A stretch of 64,000 nt of DNA. It comes from Solanum dulcamara. Lineage: Eukaryota > Streptophyta > Magnoliopsida > Solanales > Solanaceae. Position numbers and translations under genes: made by a program. Of the stretch, positions 26,163 to 38,122 are shown in pieces (positions within the stretch are counted from its first letter, which is position 1; the number at the start of each line of letters is the position of its first letter). The notes beneath the pieces are model-generated. The model did no database searches and was not told where the DNA came from. It saw only the letters and a program-made list of their open reading frames with translations. The stretch spans positions 53,925,732 through 53,989,731 of the forward strand of contig NC_077248.1 in NCBI RefSeq assembly GCF_947179165.1, read 5' to 3'.

Positions 26163-26180
26163 TCCCCCCCCCCCCTTTTG
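26163..26180 (-). other. Polypurine tract, internal region 2 (12-C run)
   Basis: Twelve consecutive C on the plus strand (26164-26175), followed by TTTTG, read as a 12-G tract on the minus strand next to LTR-B. The sister copy at 18603-18620 has TTTTCCCTCCTTTTG instead. Confidence 0.75.
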
Positions 26181-26289
26181 AACATTCATCCTTGAATGTT
26201 AAACTGATCTCATGGGGTTTATGAATACAACTATTTCACATAATTTATTAACTAACCAATATAGGTAAATAATGAACTTAGGTTACCTG

Positions 26290-29200
26290 TGGGTGCAGAA
26301 AACAACTGAGGATACTTCTTCTTCATTTTTTCCTTAGCCTCCCAAGTCATTTCTTATCGGTGATTATTGCGCCATAATACTTTAACTGAGGGTACATCTT
26401 TGGTGCGTAATCTCCTTACCTGACGATCTAAGATAGCCACCAACTATTCCTCATAGGATAGTTCTTCAGTCACCTGATTGTCCTGCACAGAAAATACTCT
26501 GGAAGGGTCGCCAATAAGTTTATGAAGCATAGACACGTGGAATACCGGATACACTGCTTCTAAATTAGCTGGTAACTCTAACTCATAGGCAACCTTTCCT
26601 ACTTTACGGATAATCTGATAAGGTCTGATGTATCTCAGACTAAGCTTCCCTTTTCTGTCGAATCTCATGATGTCCTTCATAGGTGATACTTTTAAGAATA
26701 CCCAGTCATCCACTTGGAACTCTATGCTTTTTGTTGACTTTGAGCCGCCAATAATCATTCCAGAATAAGCTTCACCGTATCAACTGCCTGCTGAATTAGA
26801 TCTGGGCCAATCAACCTTTAGCTAGAATAATCCTCAGTTGAATATACAATCTGGCATAATCGTCAGCTGAATACGTGATCCGAACTGGAAGGAAATGGGC
26901 CGATTTAGTCAACCTATCAATAATAACCCATATCGAATCATACTTGCATGGAGTGCGAGGTAAACCTATAATAAAATCCATATTAATGATCTCCTACTTC
27001 CACGTCAGAATTTCCATCTCCTGCAATTATCCACCTGGTTTCTGGTGCTCAATTTTGACCTGCTAATAGTTTGGACATTGGGCCACGAACTCAGCAACAT
27101 GTCACGACCCAAGCCTAGGGCCTAGACGTGACATGGCGAATGAGGAACCCGAAAGTATCTCAATCAAGCCTCTTAGCATTCTTTTAGCCTTTCATAGGTA
27201 ATGATGATAAATAAACAAGAGGAAATCATAATAGTAAATCTTCAACTTACATATGTCTAACAGTACCTCTAACTATTAGATTTAACGGGGCTAAGTCAAG
27301 TCCCTAGCTCACCCTCAATCATATTAGAAGAAATGTCATAGTAAAATATCTTAATATATCATAAACTAGAAAGATAAAGGAGTATTATTCCCGAAACATG
27401 GAAACTCACCAAAAGTAGTCTCCAATGAAATATCAACTAGCCACGTAGAGGAGAACGAGGAGGAGCACCGATCCCTACATGGTGATATCATGTAGGCAAA
27501 AGAGTATGCGTTAGTACTTTGAATGTACAAAGTATGTAAGGATGCATGAACATTGAGGAAACATTAAAACATTTATGTAATATGAAACTTAATTTAATGT
27601 ATGCATAATAAATCATATAGATATCCTTTAAAACATTCATTTTGTGGAAAATTAACCATAACCGACATTTAAGACCATGCGAGCTATTACATGGAATCCA
27701 ACATAACCCCCTACGTTGGCCGGGGAGACTACTTGCCGGGTAGAACTCCATCAACTTCATTCATTTCTTTAACTTTAACTTTAAGGGCTATTTATGGATC
27801 CATTAGCCTAAGCCTACAAGGGCTCCTATGTTGGCACATAGTTAATGAGACAAGGGGTTGCTACCAGGATTCCCTTACCGAATCCCACCTCAATGCCTCA
27901 TTCGGTGCTAAGTCAATCCCACGGAATAGTTTAATACTTCAAAATATTCATAGCATATAACTTGAGAATTCAAACATCATATTCGATAGAATAGCTCATT
28001 AAAACATTTGATAATTCAAATATGCAAGAATTGTCCTTATTGCATAAAGAATCCATGATTTATATCATTTCATCATTCTTTCATTTCATAAGACTCCCTT
28101 TTTGATCATAGATATTGCTTTCATAAATATTTATTTAGAGTCAAAGATTTCAAGTCAAACTTTATTAAAAACACAGTAAAACTAGGTGGGTTCAAATCAC
28201 TTCAACTTGCAAATATGTATGTAAATAAATATACATAAATACTTTAAAATCCATTAATTAAAAATCATGCTTTAAACAACCCACCATGAGTTTCAAGAAT
28301 CTTTAAATAGATAAATAGAGGAATTACTTGTAAACCATCAATTCATACATATGAAATTATGTTGCATCAAAATAGAGCAATAATCATTAGTTTAACCATG
28401 ATTCATACTATTAAGTAAAATTAAGAATTAACATAAGAAAATATTACTTGAAATCAAGATATTTAATTGAAAGAGTTTTTAGACTACATGGGTGGAAGAA
28501 CCCATGGATAAACACCCACATAACTTAGAGTAAAGCTTAAAGAAAATAAACATACTTTATCATATAATCAAAATAATTTAGACATGAAAGTGGAAGGAAT
28601 ACTCTCATTGAAACCTTACATACCTGGAAACCGAAGCTTTAGTTGGTACGGGAAGACTTAATGAACACTCTTGAATCCTAGCTTCTCTCCTTGCCGGAAC
28701 GTTTTGTGTACTACCCGGAATATATGAATTACCAAAATAGTATTTCTTCACTACTAAGAACTAAAACTATATTTGAGAATGTGTAAAGAAGTGTATAGAG
28801 AGAAGATTTGCTTGAGAAAGCTTGATGAATAAAATGAGGAAATAAGGTGGATATTTATAGGTGGGAAAGAGGGACCTAACAACAAATAAAATAATTATAA
28901 AAAAAATCTGAAAATTTAGTGGAATATATTGATGTCATGGATGATGTTAAATGGAGGACAATTTATGTCATGAGTGATGTCAAATATATCTAGATCTTTC
29001 TATGGTAGGTGAAATGAGTTATTTTTGACAGAATACTCTTTTTGGGAACTGCGTTTGAATAAGATAAATTCCTTATTAGGATTTGGTGTCTTCATAAGAA
29101 TTGTAGTTATGGAAGTCTAGTTTCATATCGTTCAAGAATCAACCAATTTGGATAAACCTACAGTGAGATATGATTTTTCTTCTATAAACACTCATTTCCG

Positions 29201-31703
29201 TCATAACATCCTACCTTATAAAAATAAATTTATTTGACCTACTTAACCTCCGAATCTTAAAATATGGTCTTCATAAAATTTGTAGGTAATGATCTTGTGG
29301 TTACTCAGAAATTTGAATCACTCAATTTGGATATTCCTATGAAAAGTTATGCCCAAAATACAGAGATTGTATCATGTTTAGGCGAAAATTGAAACATCAT
29401 ATACAACGTTTTTAGGGGATGTTACGCAACATCTCTTTTCATACCATCCCTCCAGTACAAACATCTAAGGTCATGGTACATTTTTGTTTTCCCTGGATGA
29501 ATAGAATATCGGGCATAATGTGCCTCGCCCATAACCTATTGCTATATACCAGCAATGTCAGGTACACATAACCTACCCCTGTATAATAATACCCCACCAG
29601 ATGTAATATCGAAAGGGGTCTTTTCTCTGTCAATACATGTATCTCGGTATCATGCCAAAATAGGATCTTTATATTGACATTGCTTTATTTCCTCTATAAT
29701 AGAAGATTTAGCAAAGTCTCAGAACGAAACCCCATTATCTCCAGATTCGGTCAAGCGAACTCCAAGACTGGCCAATTGACCAATTTCACAAACTATTTCT
29801 TTCTTTTCTGGTGGAACATCTGCCAAGCTACCCAAGGACTTACAGCTGAGTGCATTTGCTATGACATTGGCCTTTCCAGGATGATATAGAATATCAACAT
29901 CATAATCTTTTAAGAACTCTAGCCATCTCCTTTGCCGCAAATTCAAGTCTTTCTACTTAAAAATATACTGGAGACTCTTGTGATCTGTGTAGATATCAAT
30001 GTGAACGCCATATAAATAATGCCTCCATATCTTCAGAGCATGAATCACTGCTGCCAGTTCCAGATCATGAATAAGGTAATTTCTTTCATGCTTTTTAAGC
30101 TGTCGGGAAGCGTAAGATAACTTTGCCATGCTGCATCAAGACACAACCTATTCCCACACCCGAAACATCACAATAAATCACATACCTATTTGTTCCCTCT
30201 AGAAGAGTTAAAAACTGGAGTGGTGGTCAGCTTCTCTTTCAATATCTGAAAGTTTCGTTCACAGGCATCAGTCTACTAGAATTTGGCTCCCTTCTGAGTT
30301 AGTCTCGTCAGTGGTTCTGAAATTGAAGTAAATTTCTCTACAAATCTCCTATAATATCCTGCTAATCCTAGGAAGCTGCGTACCTCTGTATGTGTCATCA
30401 TCCTAGGCCAGTTCTTTATAGCCTCGATCTTCTGTGTATCTACCTGAATACCATCATCCCTGACAATATGTCCTAGAAATACCACAGAAGTCAACCAAAA
30501 TTCATATTTAGAAAATTTAGCATACAGTTTCTGGTGTAGGAGTACCACAAATACCGTTCTCAGATGATCTGCATGCTCTTTTTTTGATCAGGAATAAATC
30601 AAAATATCATCAATAAACACAATCATGAACATATCCAGGAATGGTCTGAATGCCCGATTCATCAGGTCCATAAATACCGCTAGAGCATTCGTCAGCCCAA
30701 AAGACATCACTATGAACTCATAATGACCATATCAGGTCCAGAATGCCGTCTTTGGTATATATGATTCTCTTACCCGCACCTGATGATAACCCGATTGCAA
30801 GTCTATTTTTCAGAACCAATTGGCATCCTGCAACTGATAAAACAAATCATCAATACTGGAGAGGGGGTACTTATTCTTTATAGTTACCTTATTCAGCTGC
30901 CTATAATCAATACACATCCTCAGCAACCCATTTTTCTTCTTCATAAATAATATCGGTGCTCTCCAAGGTGAAGTACTGGGTCTAATAAAGATTTTTTCTA
31001 GCAAGTCTTTCAACTGCTCCTTTATATCTTTTAATTCTACAGGTGCCATTCTGTACGGGGGAATATATATCGACTGGGTATTTGGCAGCACATCTATGGT
31101 AAAGTCTATCTCTCATTCGGGAGGAAGGCTTGGAAGCTCATCTAGAAATACATCTGAAAATTCATTAACTACTAGAATTGATTAAAGGGTTGGCGCTTTT
31201 GCTCGCAAATTATGTACACAAACCAGGTGATAAATACAACCTTTTCTGATCATCTTTCTCGCCTTAAGGTAGGAAATAAACTTCCCTTTTGGCAATGCTG
31301 TATTACCTGCCTATTCCATCACTGGTTCTCCTAGAAATTGGAAATGAACTACCTTCCGTTGATAGTCAACGTTAGCATAACAGGAAGATAGCCTATCCAT
31401 TCCTATAATCATATCAAATTCAGTCATCTCCAATTTTATTAGGTCTTCTCTAGTGCAACGATCATATATAATTACTGAGCAACTTTTACATACCCGTTTT
31501 GCTATAATAGAATCACCTACTGGAGTAGCTACCTCAAATGGTTCTATCAGTTTGGGATTTACCCTAATCTTATCAGCAATCAACGGGGAAATATATGATA
31601 ATGTAGAGCCTGGATCTATCAATGCATATACATTCTGGGAAAAGATCAATAATGTACCTGTGATCAGATCTGGAGATGACTCTTGATCCTGTCGGGTGGC
31701 CAA
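26290..31703 (-). pseudogene. Pol pseudogene, internal region 2 (interrupted by a solo LTR)
   Basis: Minus strand: protease at 31311-31703 (ALIDPGSTLSYIS, then FDMIIGMDRL), in frame with the end of gag because the TAG of the sister copy is absent; RT 30276-31091 ([24 protein letters not shown] at 30606-30617, [15 protein letters not shown]); RNase H about 29950-30270; linker ILYHPGKANVIANALS near 29870; integrase zinc region 29432-29690; then a solo LTR (27100-29426). The remaining core (26840-27094) has lost about 350 bases relative to region 1. The C-terminus at 26290-26758 carries the same chromodomain-like tail, broken by a stop after EELSYEE. Non-functional. Confidence 0.88.
27095..29431 (-). 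mobile_element. Solo LTR with 5-bp target-site duplication CAACA
   Basis: The LTR spans 27100-29426 (2327 bp), starting TGTCACGACCCAAGCC and ending GGATGTTACG. CAACA flanks it at 27095-27099 and 29427-29431, and the uninterrupted sister integrase at about 19880-19900 reads straight across the joint (ACTCAACAATATCTC). No internal region is present, so this is a solo LTR left by LTR-LTR recombination. It is of the same family as the LTRs at 56456 and 61743 (shared CCTAGGGCCTAGACGTGACA start). Orientation is minus by that comparison. Its short open frames are chance. Confidence 0.9.
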
Positions 31704-33113
31704 AGCATAAGTGCAGTTTGAAGGACCGCTAGAACCAGAAATTCTGCCCCATCCTCTATCGTGCCCTGCTGATGTAGACGCACCCTACCCTATGGGGCGC
31801 ATAGCTACTAAAAAAGATGATAACCCAACAACTGATCCTGTAGGTCGAGCTGCTCCACCTGAATTACCCTTATTCGGGCAATCCCTTATCATATGACCTT
31901 GACGACTATAAGAAAAACAAGCTCCTGTAGCACGATAGCACTCTCCCAGATGGTATCTGTCACAATAAGAACATGGAGGCCTGGGTGACCTCATCTGACC
32001 AGAGCCTCTGTCTACCTGCGAACTAGAAGCCCTAGAGCTCGGACCTGCTCCTGCATATCTTGTGCCACTTGATTTCACACCTGAGGATAGTAGAGGCATA
32101 CTTCGTACCAGCTGGGTCGGTTGTCTACTACCTTACTGCTAGAATGACCTTCTCCAGAACTCTCTAAAATACCTAGCTGATCTGGCCCTCTTAGGCTGAC
32201 TCCTACAAAACTCTCAGTCAGACTGGTGTCCTCTATGTATGTCCTCTATGCCCTGATCATATGCCTGAATACGGGCGATATCCATCCCTGGCTGAGTAGC
32301 CATCACCAAACAATTATCAACTAAATACCGATCTAGGCCTATCACATATCTGTGCATCCTGTCAGTCATGTCAGCTACCAAAGCAGGTGCATGTCGAGCC
32401 AATAAGTCGAACTCCAAACTATACTCGCAAACACTACAGCCTCGCTACCTCAACAGTAAAATTCTAACTGCTCTGGCTTTCCGCATCTTAGGAGGCAGGA
32501 AATAACTGAGAAATGCCTCCATAAACTCGTCCCATATAGCTGGAGGAGCTACTCTACCCTTGGACAACTCCCAGGACTCATACCAGCTAGCAGCTACCTC
32601 GTGTAGTCTATATGAAGCCAACTCAATCGACTCCATCGAAAAAGCCTTAATCAGACATAATGTGCACTGCATCTCCCTAATAAAATCTTGAGGGTCCTCC
32701 TCGGGCTTTGTCCTAAAGAACTTTAGAGGGTTACAAGTCATAAACTCACAAGCCCTCAAACTATCTATCCTGTGTACCTGATCTTTGCCTAAACCGCGTC
32801 TGTGCTCCTGTCCTGCCACCATTCTTTTCAATAGCTGGACCCCATCTTGCATAGACCTGCCCTCGGATCCTGGCTGTGGAGCTAGGGGCTCGGGTGCTGA
32901 GGCTCCGAAAATTAGCGGTGAATCCGCTCTCTAATCTGCAGCTGAGGTTTCCCAAATCCTCTCTAATATTGACAGCATCGCGGAGATGACTATCGGGGGC
33001 ACAGTCCCTAGCTCAGGCTGAGATCGGGCCCTGGTAACTCTGTGGGCCTGACTAGCCTTACCTGGCACTGCTGATTTGCTCTTCTGGGTAGTTGTAGATT
33101 TCTTCGGAGGCAT
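31704..33113 (-). pseudogene. Gag pseudogene, internal region 2
   Basis: It starts at the ATG at 33113 (MPPKKSTTTQKSKSAVPGK). Blocks run MQDGVQLLKRMVAGQEHRRG near 32852, FFRTKPEEDPQDFIREMQC near 32700, ASYRLHEVAASWYES near 32600, LARHAPALVADM near 32390 and the zinc knuckles CSYCDRYHLGEC and CFSYSRQGHMIRDC near 31890-32010. Frameshifts occur near 32930, 32440 and 32100-32210. As in region 1, tyrosine replaces the second cysteine of the last knuckle. The 3' end runs into protease without a stop, so gag and pol of this family are one frame. Confidence 0.86.
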
Positions 33114-33306
33114 AACTAGACATAACAATTCATGTTGTTAGGGAGGAATCATCCTAATAATACAACTCTTATCGTACAATATAAGATAAGAAGGAAAGGT
33201 AACATTCTACATGTCCTGTAGCCTTCTGTTTATAGATGTGGTGCATAATACACCGATAAAAAAGACTCTACTAGACACAGTCTGTAGATATTCCATTGAC
33301 CAAACT

Positions 33307-33318
33307 ACTTTGATACCA
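33307..33318 (-). promoter_or_regulatory. Primer-binding site, internal region 2 (decayed)
   Basis: ACTTTGATACCA differs at two positions from GCTCTGATACCA and sits four bases from LTR-C, at the same spacing as in region 1. Confidence 0.8.
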
Positions 33319-33322
33319 CTTT

Positions 33323-36293
33323 TATTACGACCCAACCCCATAGGCCTTGACTGATGCCCGAGTTGGACACGCATATGTACCTTTAGCCCAATTAGCATAT
33401 TAACGAAATAAACAAATATTAACATCAAACAAGTATGCTAGATCAAATAGAAACATAAGTAGTACGGGAACACCGCTACAGTCGTCATAGAGTACAAAAT
33501 ACCAAACCATATACAGAACGCACAACAAATATCTACAGACCTCTACGGAAAGATAATCTAGTCATAGGACAGGATAAGGCCCCGTCGTACCCCTAAGCAA
33601 CATATGCATATACATAGTAGAAAGAGTCAGTACCAAAATATAAGCTCTGAACAAGGAAGAACTGTCAATGACTCAGCGGATGTCCTAAGCGGAATGATCA
33701 ACAAATCGAACTTTTGTACCTGCGAATATGTAATGCAGCCCCCTAAAGAAAGGGGGTCAATACAAAAAATATACCGAATATGTAAAGCATAAACTGTAAT
33801 AAATAAAATCGTAATCTGAATAGTATGTGTAGAAAATGAACTAAATGTTTAGAATATCAAAATACTTATCATAATCATAAATCACACATGCAAAGTCATA
33901 TGCCATATTCGACCCTATTTTTTTTGGGACTCGGTGAACAAAATATGGTCGCCACCCCATCACTGGCGCCACCTCACAGCATAACTCTAGAGTAGGGAAT
34001 ATCTACGTAACAGATCATATCATATAAGATGGTCATGTCCTATCATATCGTATCATATCATATCATATTATCAGACATCATCAAATGTGTATATGGCACA
34101 ACATAACTCCACAAACCCATGTACATAGTGTGCCTGCCCCCTCACGTTGGGGCACGATGAAAAATGCAGAGAAGTACGCTTGATAACATATCCTTGCCCA
34201 GGCTCAGTGAAAAAATACTTACAGTATGCACGAGCAAAATAGTGAGAAACTAAATGCAATTTAAAATATAAAATATTTATAAAGAACCGATAGAACAATC
34301 CCGATGACAAATTATATATATAAAAGAACTTGAATAATAATAATAGTGCAAGTCTTTCCAATATCACGATAGTCTATGTCAAAATAGTTTTCTGAGATCG
34401 TCTCCATATTTTAAAATATATTATGGGACTTAAATAAATCATTAGTCGTATAATATTCGAAAGAGTAGAAAAGAGTTTCATTTACATTCTACCTAACATA
34501 AGTCAAAAGGAATAATAAAGAAAAATTCGAGAATAGTGGGGCCCACCTCAGAAAAATGAGGTGGCATATCTAAATTGTGTGCGTTAAATTTTGTAACGTT
34601 ATTTATAAGAGTTTCAAGGTAGTCGGATCCTATTTGTGCAAATTCTAGAAGTTTAGACAATTTTTCAAAAATATTCATAAATATTTAATTTAATTCTACT
34701 GAATAGAAAAGGGACAAATTTAGGCATTCGATTCTGAAGGATAGAGTCATCCCCGAGGCTCGTATCCAAACCTATTACACCAAAGACATGCCAAGAGAAG
34801 AAAAGGTAAAGTTTTACGTACCTTATTGGCCTTTTACGGTTTTTCAAATTCAATTTTCGTTCCCTCCAAAATCTGCAATTGGTCACATTTATCAATTACT
34901 ATTCATAAAACTTTAAGAATTTTATTCTAATCAATACTTGCCTACAAAAATTTCGGCAGCATCTCACCTATAAATACAACAATCCCGAGATTTCAACTCA
35001 GCCACATTATCAACAACCATGCCAACAACAACACCAATACCATCAATAATCAATTTAAAATGCATCACTACATAAACTAATTTCTTTTCCAAATAGTGCA
35101 ACAATTTCCAATCTAATTTTGCACTTTCAAATAAATATGAATATTTCATGTTCATAAATTACTTTAAACTCATTCAAACATAGGTGACGTATTTTCCAAG
35201 CAAGCTATCCAATATTCATAAATTCCATATTTCATCCAAAAGCTCCATAAATGCAACAAAGCTATTATAATTTATTTTCTTCTTTCAACTTCATAATCAA
35301 CAACAACAATTCACACTTTAACAACTTTATTTTATAATATTATGAAATCATACTATAAGGACATAATTTCCTAAAATCCATTTCAATACCAACTTAAATC
35401 ATTCAAGCTTCATTTATATTCCAAGAATCACAACAACAATTAACAAACTATCCAAACTTAATTTTTTTCCATTTCATCACCTAATCCATATTTCCGGCTT
35501 CAAATAAATTCAATCAACTTCCAATTCCAACCTAAAGTTTTTACCATAACTACTACTCCATAACTACTACTAAAATACTACACAAAATTTTAATTAATCT
35601 TGCCTCCACAATCATCATATACATGGATTTATACATCTGTAAAACCCACCATGCAAACTTTCATATTTCCATAAATTCTATACAAATCTACATACTACAA
35701 CATAAACAACCTTCATAACATAATAAAAAAGAATTAATTCTTACCTTTTTCCTTCTAACCTTTTCACTCCCAAATCAATGAAACAAGCCTCCAATCTTCA
35801 AAAATAACTCCACCATATTATAGAAGACCCTTGAATTAGTGAGAATATTAGAAAAAAATAATTTTTGGGATGAAATTTCAAGGGGTAATATTTTTTTCAC
35901 CTTGGCCGATTTCCCTCTTTGTTTTCCTTAGAAGTTTTCTTCTTCTTCTATCAACTTTCAAACTCTTGAAAGTTCTAGGAGCTAGATATTATAAAGACCC
36001 CCATGTGAAATTCTAATTTTGCCCCTCTTCTTTTCTAATATTCCCATATTGAAATTCTAATTTTTCCCTTAATCTGTTGTAGTATTTCCACACGTAAAAT
36101 TCTAATTTTACCCTTAACCTTATCTAGTATTTCCACTTTGAAATTCCAATTTTACCCTTCAACTTTTCCAATATTTCCATATCCCAATTTAGTCATAAGA
36201 ATTTTGTATCCAAGAAGATCAAACATAGCATTGCCCTTGACTTGTTACCATTATTCCCAAAATGTCCTAATGTAAAAAATACGAGTTATAACA
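33323..36293 (-). repeat. LTR-C of the chain
   Basis: About 2971 bp, starting TATTACGACCC (TG changed to TA) and ending GAGTTATAACA. It is collinear with LTR-A over its whole length, including the block missing from LTR-B. It is the 5' LTR of internal region 2. Confidence 0.88.
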
Positions 36294-36674
36294 CTAACTA
36301 AGAAGGGTAAGTAGCCAATAGTAAGAATCGTGAAGAAGGTCAAGCGGTGTTATACTATGGGACTGAATGCAAACAGGGTACCAGGTGAATATAATTGCGA
36401 ATACTAAAGCACCCTATGGTTGTGCTAGGGTTTCCTATATAGGCAACCTAACGTATGGATGATTTAACAGAAAATGTAGATATGGTGCAGCACGTTAAAT
36501 ATGTTGGAGTAGAATTATTCGCATGTGAATAGGTGAAAATAAATGGAGGATGACATGGGTACACTCTAATAGGGGGGAAGTGGACAAGAGAAGTACAAGC
36601 GTAGGAGAAAATCAACCGATGCTATCGTATATAAATGGAAATGCTTAAACTTCAAACGAGACCCCATAAGAGAT
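36294..36674 (+). other. Non-coding interior of element 3, before the 5S-like block
   Basis: This resumes the host element after the nested chain. No open frame or known protein similarity is visible. A TATATAAATGG word lies about 45 bases before the 5S-like block; its significance is unknown. Confidence 0.5.
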
Positions 36675-36779
36675 GGACGCGATCATATCTCGCACTAATG
36701 CACCAGATTCTGTCAAAACTTCGAAGTTAAGCGTGCTTGGGTGAGAGTAGCACTGGGATGGGTGACCTTATAGGAACTG
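36675..36779 (+). pseudogene. 5S rRNA-derived sequence with conserved internal promoter
   Basis: About 105 bases align without large gaps to the first nine-tenths of plant 5S rRNA (about 120 nt): GCGATCATA at 36678-36686, GCACTAATGCACC at 36692-36704, AGTTAAGCGTGCTTGGG at 36725-36741 (A box), GAGAGTAG at 36743-36750 (intermediate element) and GGGATGGGTGACC at 36755-36767 (C box). Differences are mostly transitions in the first half; the promoter half is nearly unchanged. The last dozen residues diverge and no T-run terminator follows closely. It lies in sense orientation inside the LARD-like element. It could be a relic of a Cassandra-type element, a 5S-derived SINE, or captured 5S rDNA. Confidence 0.9.
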
Positions 36780-37429
36780 AAAAAGGAAACGAAACAAGTA
36801 TGACAAAAGAGATTATAAATGCGTGTTAGTACAATGACACATATAGGATAGAGTAAGTCACGAGCAAAAAAGATTATGACTAAATTGGAACACACCTCGT
36901 GCAAATGGCACAAAAGAAAATTATGTAGCCTACGAGCATTGGTATACTCAGAGTAAGAGCAAGTGATTACTCGATAAAAAGAAATCAGTAATAGCAATGT
37001 GATTGACATATTTGGAACCTATTAAAGAAAAGTGTTAGCTGGTTCGAGGCAGAACTATTAAGATATAATCGGTATTAAGGACAAAAGCCATAGCGGAGCC
37101 CTAGCCTCGACTGAAGGAGGTAAGCCGCTAGTATAGCGATGCTAAGGCATTTTCTGAATTGCTCTAAGTACCTACACACGTTCGTGTAAGAGTTACAATA
37201 TAATGTATGGTAATAAAACTGGAAATAAGATCTGAGTAAAAGCGCAGGATAGCATACCTAAAGTGTTACAAATTGGATTAAGAGGAGTTGTGTAATAGCT
37301 TAAACGAAGTAGAGCATCGGAGGCTTGATAGCCTATTATGGGAGATGGGAATCCCGACTCAAAAATAGAAAGCAATTAATGTAGGTTATAATGCAAGCTG
37401 ACCTCACAGTCTATGAAAGTATAAGTTTA
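36780..37429 (+). other. Non-coding interior of element 3, after the 5S-like block
   Basis: About 650 bases rich in AAGA and GTAAG words, without a supported gene. No primer site or second 5S-like copy was seen that would mark a complete nested Cassandra element. Confidence 0.5.
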
Positions 37430-38122
37430 TATGAGTTTTGATAGATAAGCTGACAGAATCAACCCATTATCTTCCAGTTAGGAAGGTATATTCAGTGACG
37501 GGCTATGCAAGATGACATAGGAAGGAAACAATAAGATTTCACGGGGTTCCCACATCTATTATCTCAGACAGGGAAGTTCAATTTACATCTAACCGCTGGA
37601 GATCATTCTGGTAGGGATTAGGAACATAGGTGAATCTTAGTATGACATTTCTCCCTTTGATTAATGAATAGGCCCAGAGGGGATCCAATAAATTATTGAT
37701 GAAGTAAAGCTTATTCAGGGACAAGCTATCGATTAGCAACCTAGAGTCGGCAAAAAGGGGATACATTGGTCCTTCTCAGGTCAGTCGTAGAATAGATAAA
37801 GTTGCCTATGAGTTGGACTTACCGTCCGATTTGAAACAATACATTCAGTTTTCACAGATCAATGCTCCGCAAATATATAAGCGACCCTCCCAGAATATTC
37901 TTCGTGGGTGAGGTCCACATGAAAGGAAAGTTATCCTATAAGGGGCAACCTATTCCCATCTTGAATCGACAGATTAAAAGGTTGCGAAATAAGGACGTAG
38001 ATTCTATCAAAGTGCTGTGGCAGAATATAAATCGTGAAGAAATGACCTGGGAAGCTGAAGAGGACATGAAACACTGGCATCCATACCTATTCCCGATGTC
38101 TATAGGTAACCCCCACTCCTAG
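37430..38122 (+). pseudogene. Integrase vestige of element 3
   Basis: Plus-strand frames give IDKLTEST, YLPVRK and then FHGVPTSIISDREVQFTS near 37440-37590 (integrase core around the second Asp), a collapsed middle with several stops near 37610-37770, RIDKVAYELDLPSDL near 37790-37835, and a clean C-terminal frame at 37862-38122 with MLRKYISDPPRIF, QIKRLRNKDVDSIKVLWQN and REEMTWEAEEDMKHWHPYLF, a chromodomain-like tail. The part resembles the tail of the chain elements but is its own lineage. With no RT upstream it cannot function; it shows that this non-autonomous element descends from a chromovirus. Confidence 0.85.

Larger units (their letters stand above)
15627..36293 (-). mobile_element. 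Chromovirus chain LTR-internal-LTR-internal-LTR (element 4)
   Basis: Three LTRs of one family (A 15627-18602, B 23723-26162, C 33323-36293) alternate with two internal regions (18603-23722 and 26163-33322), all in minus orientation. Each internal region has its own primer site, gag, pol and polypurine tract. Two elements therefore share the middle LTR. The outer flanks (CCTTT on the left, CTAAC on the right) do not match, as expected if the chain arose by recombination between copies rather than by one insertion. The chromodomain-like integrase tail (KILWRNNHREEMTWEAE) points to the Tekay/Del-type chromovirus lineage (inference). All genes are broken. Confidence 0.88.

Noticed and set aside
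36294..37430. A complete Cassandra TRIM around the 5S-like block
   Set aside because: I found no second 5S-like copy, no Met-tRNA primer site and no flanking TG...CA repeats within this span.
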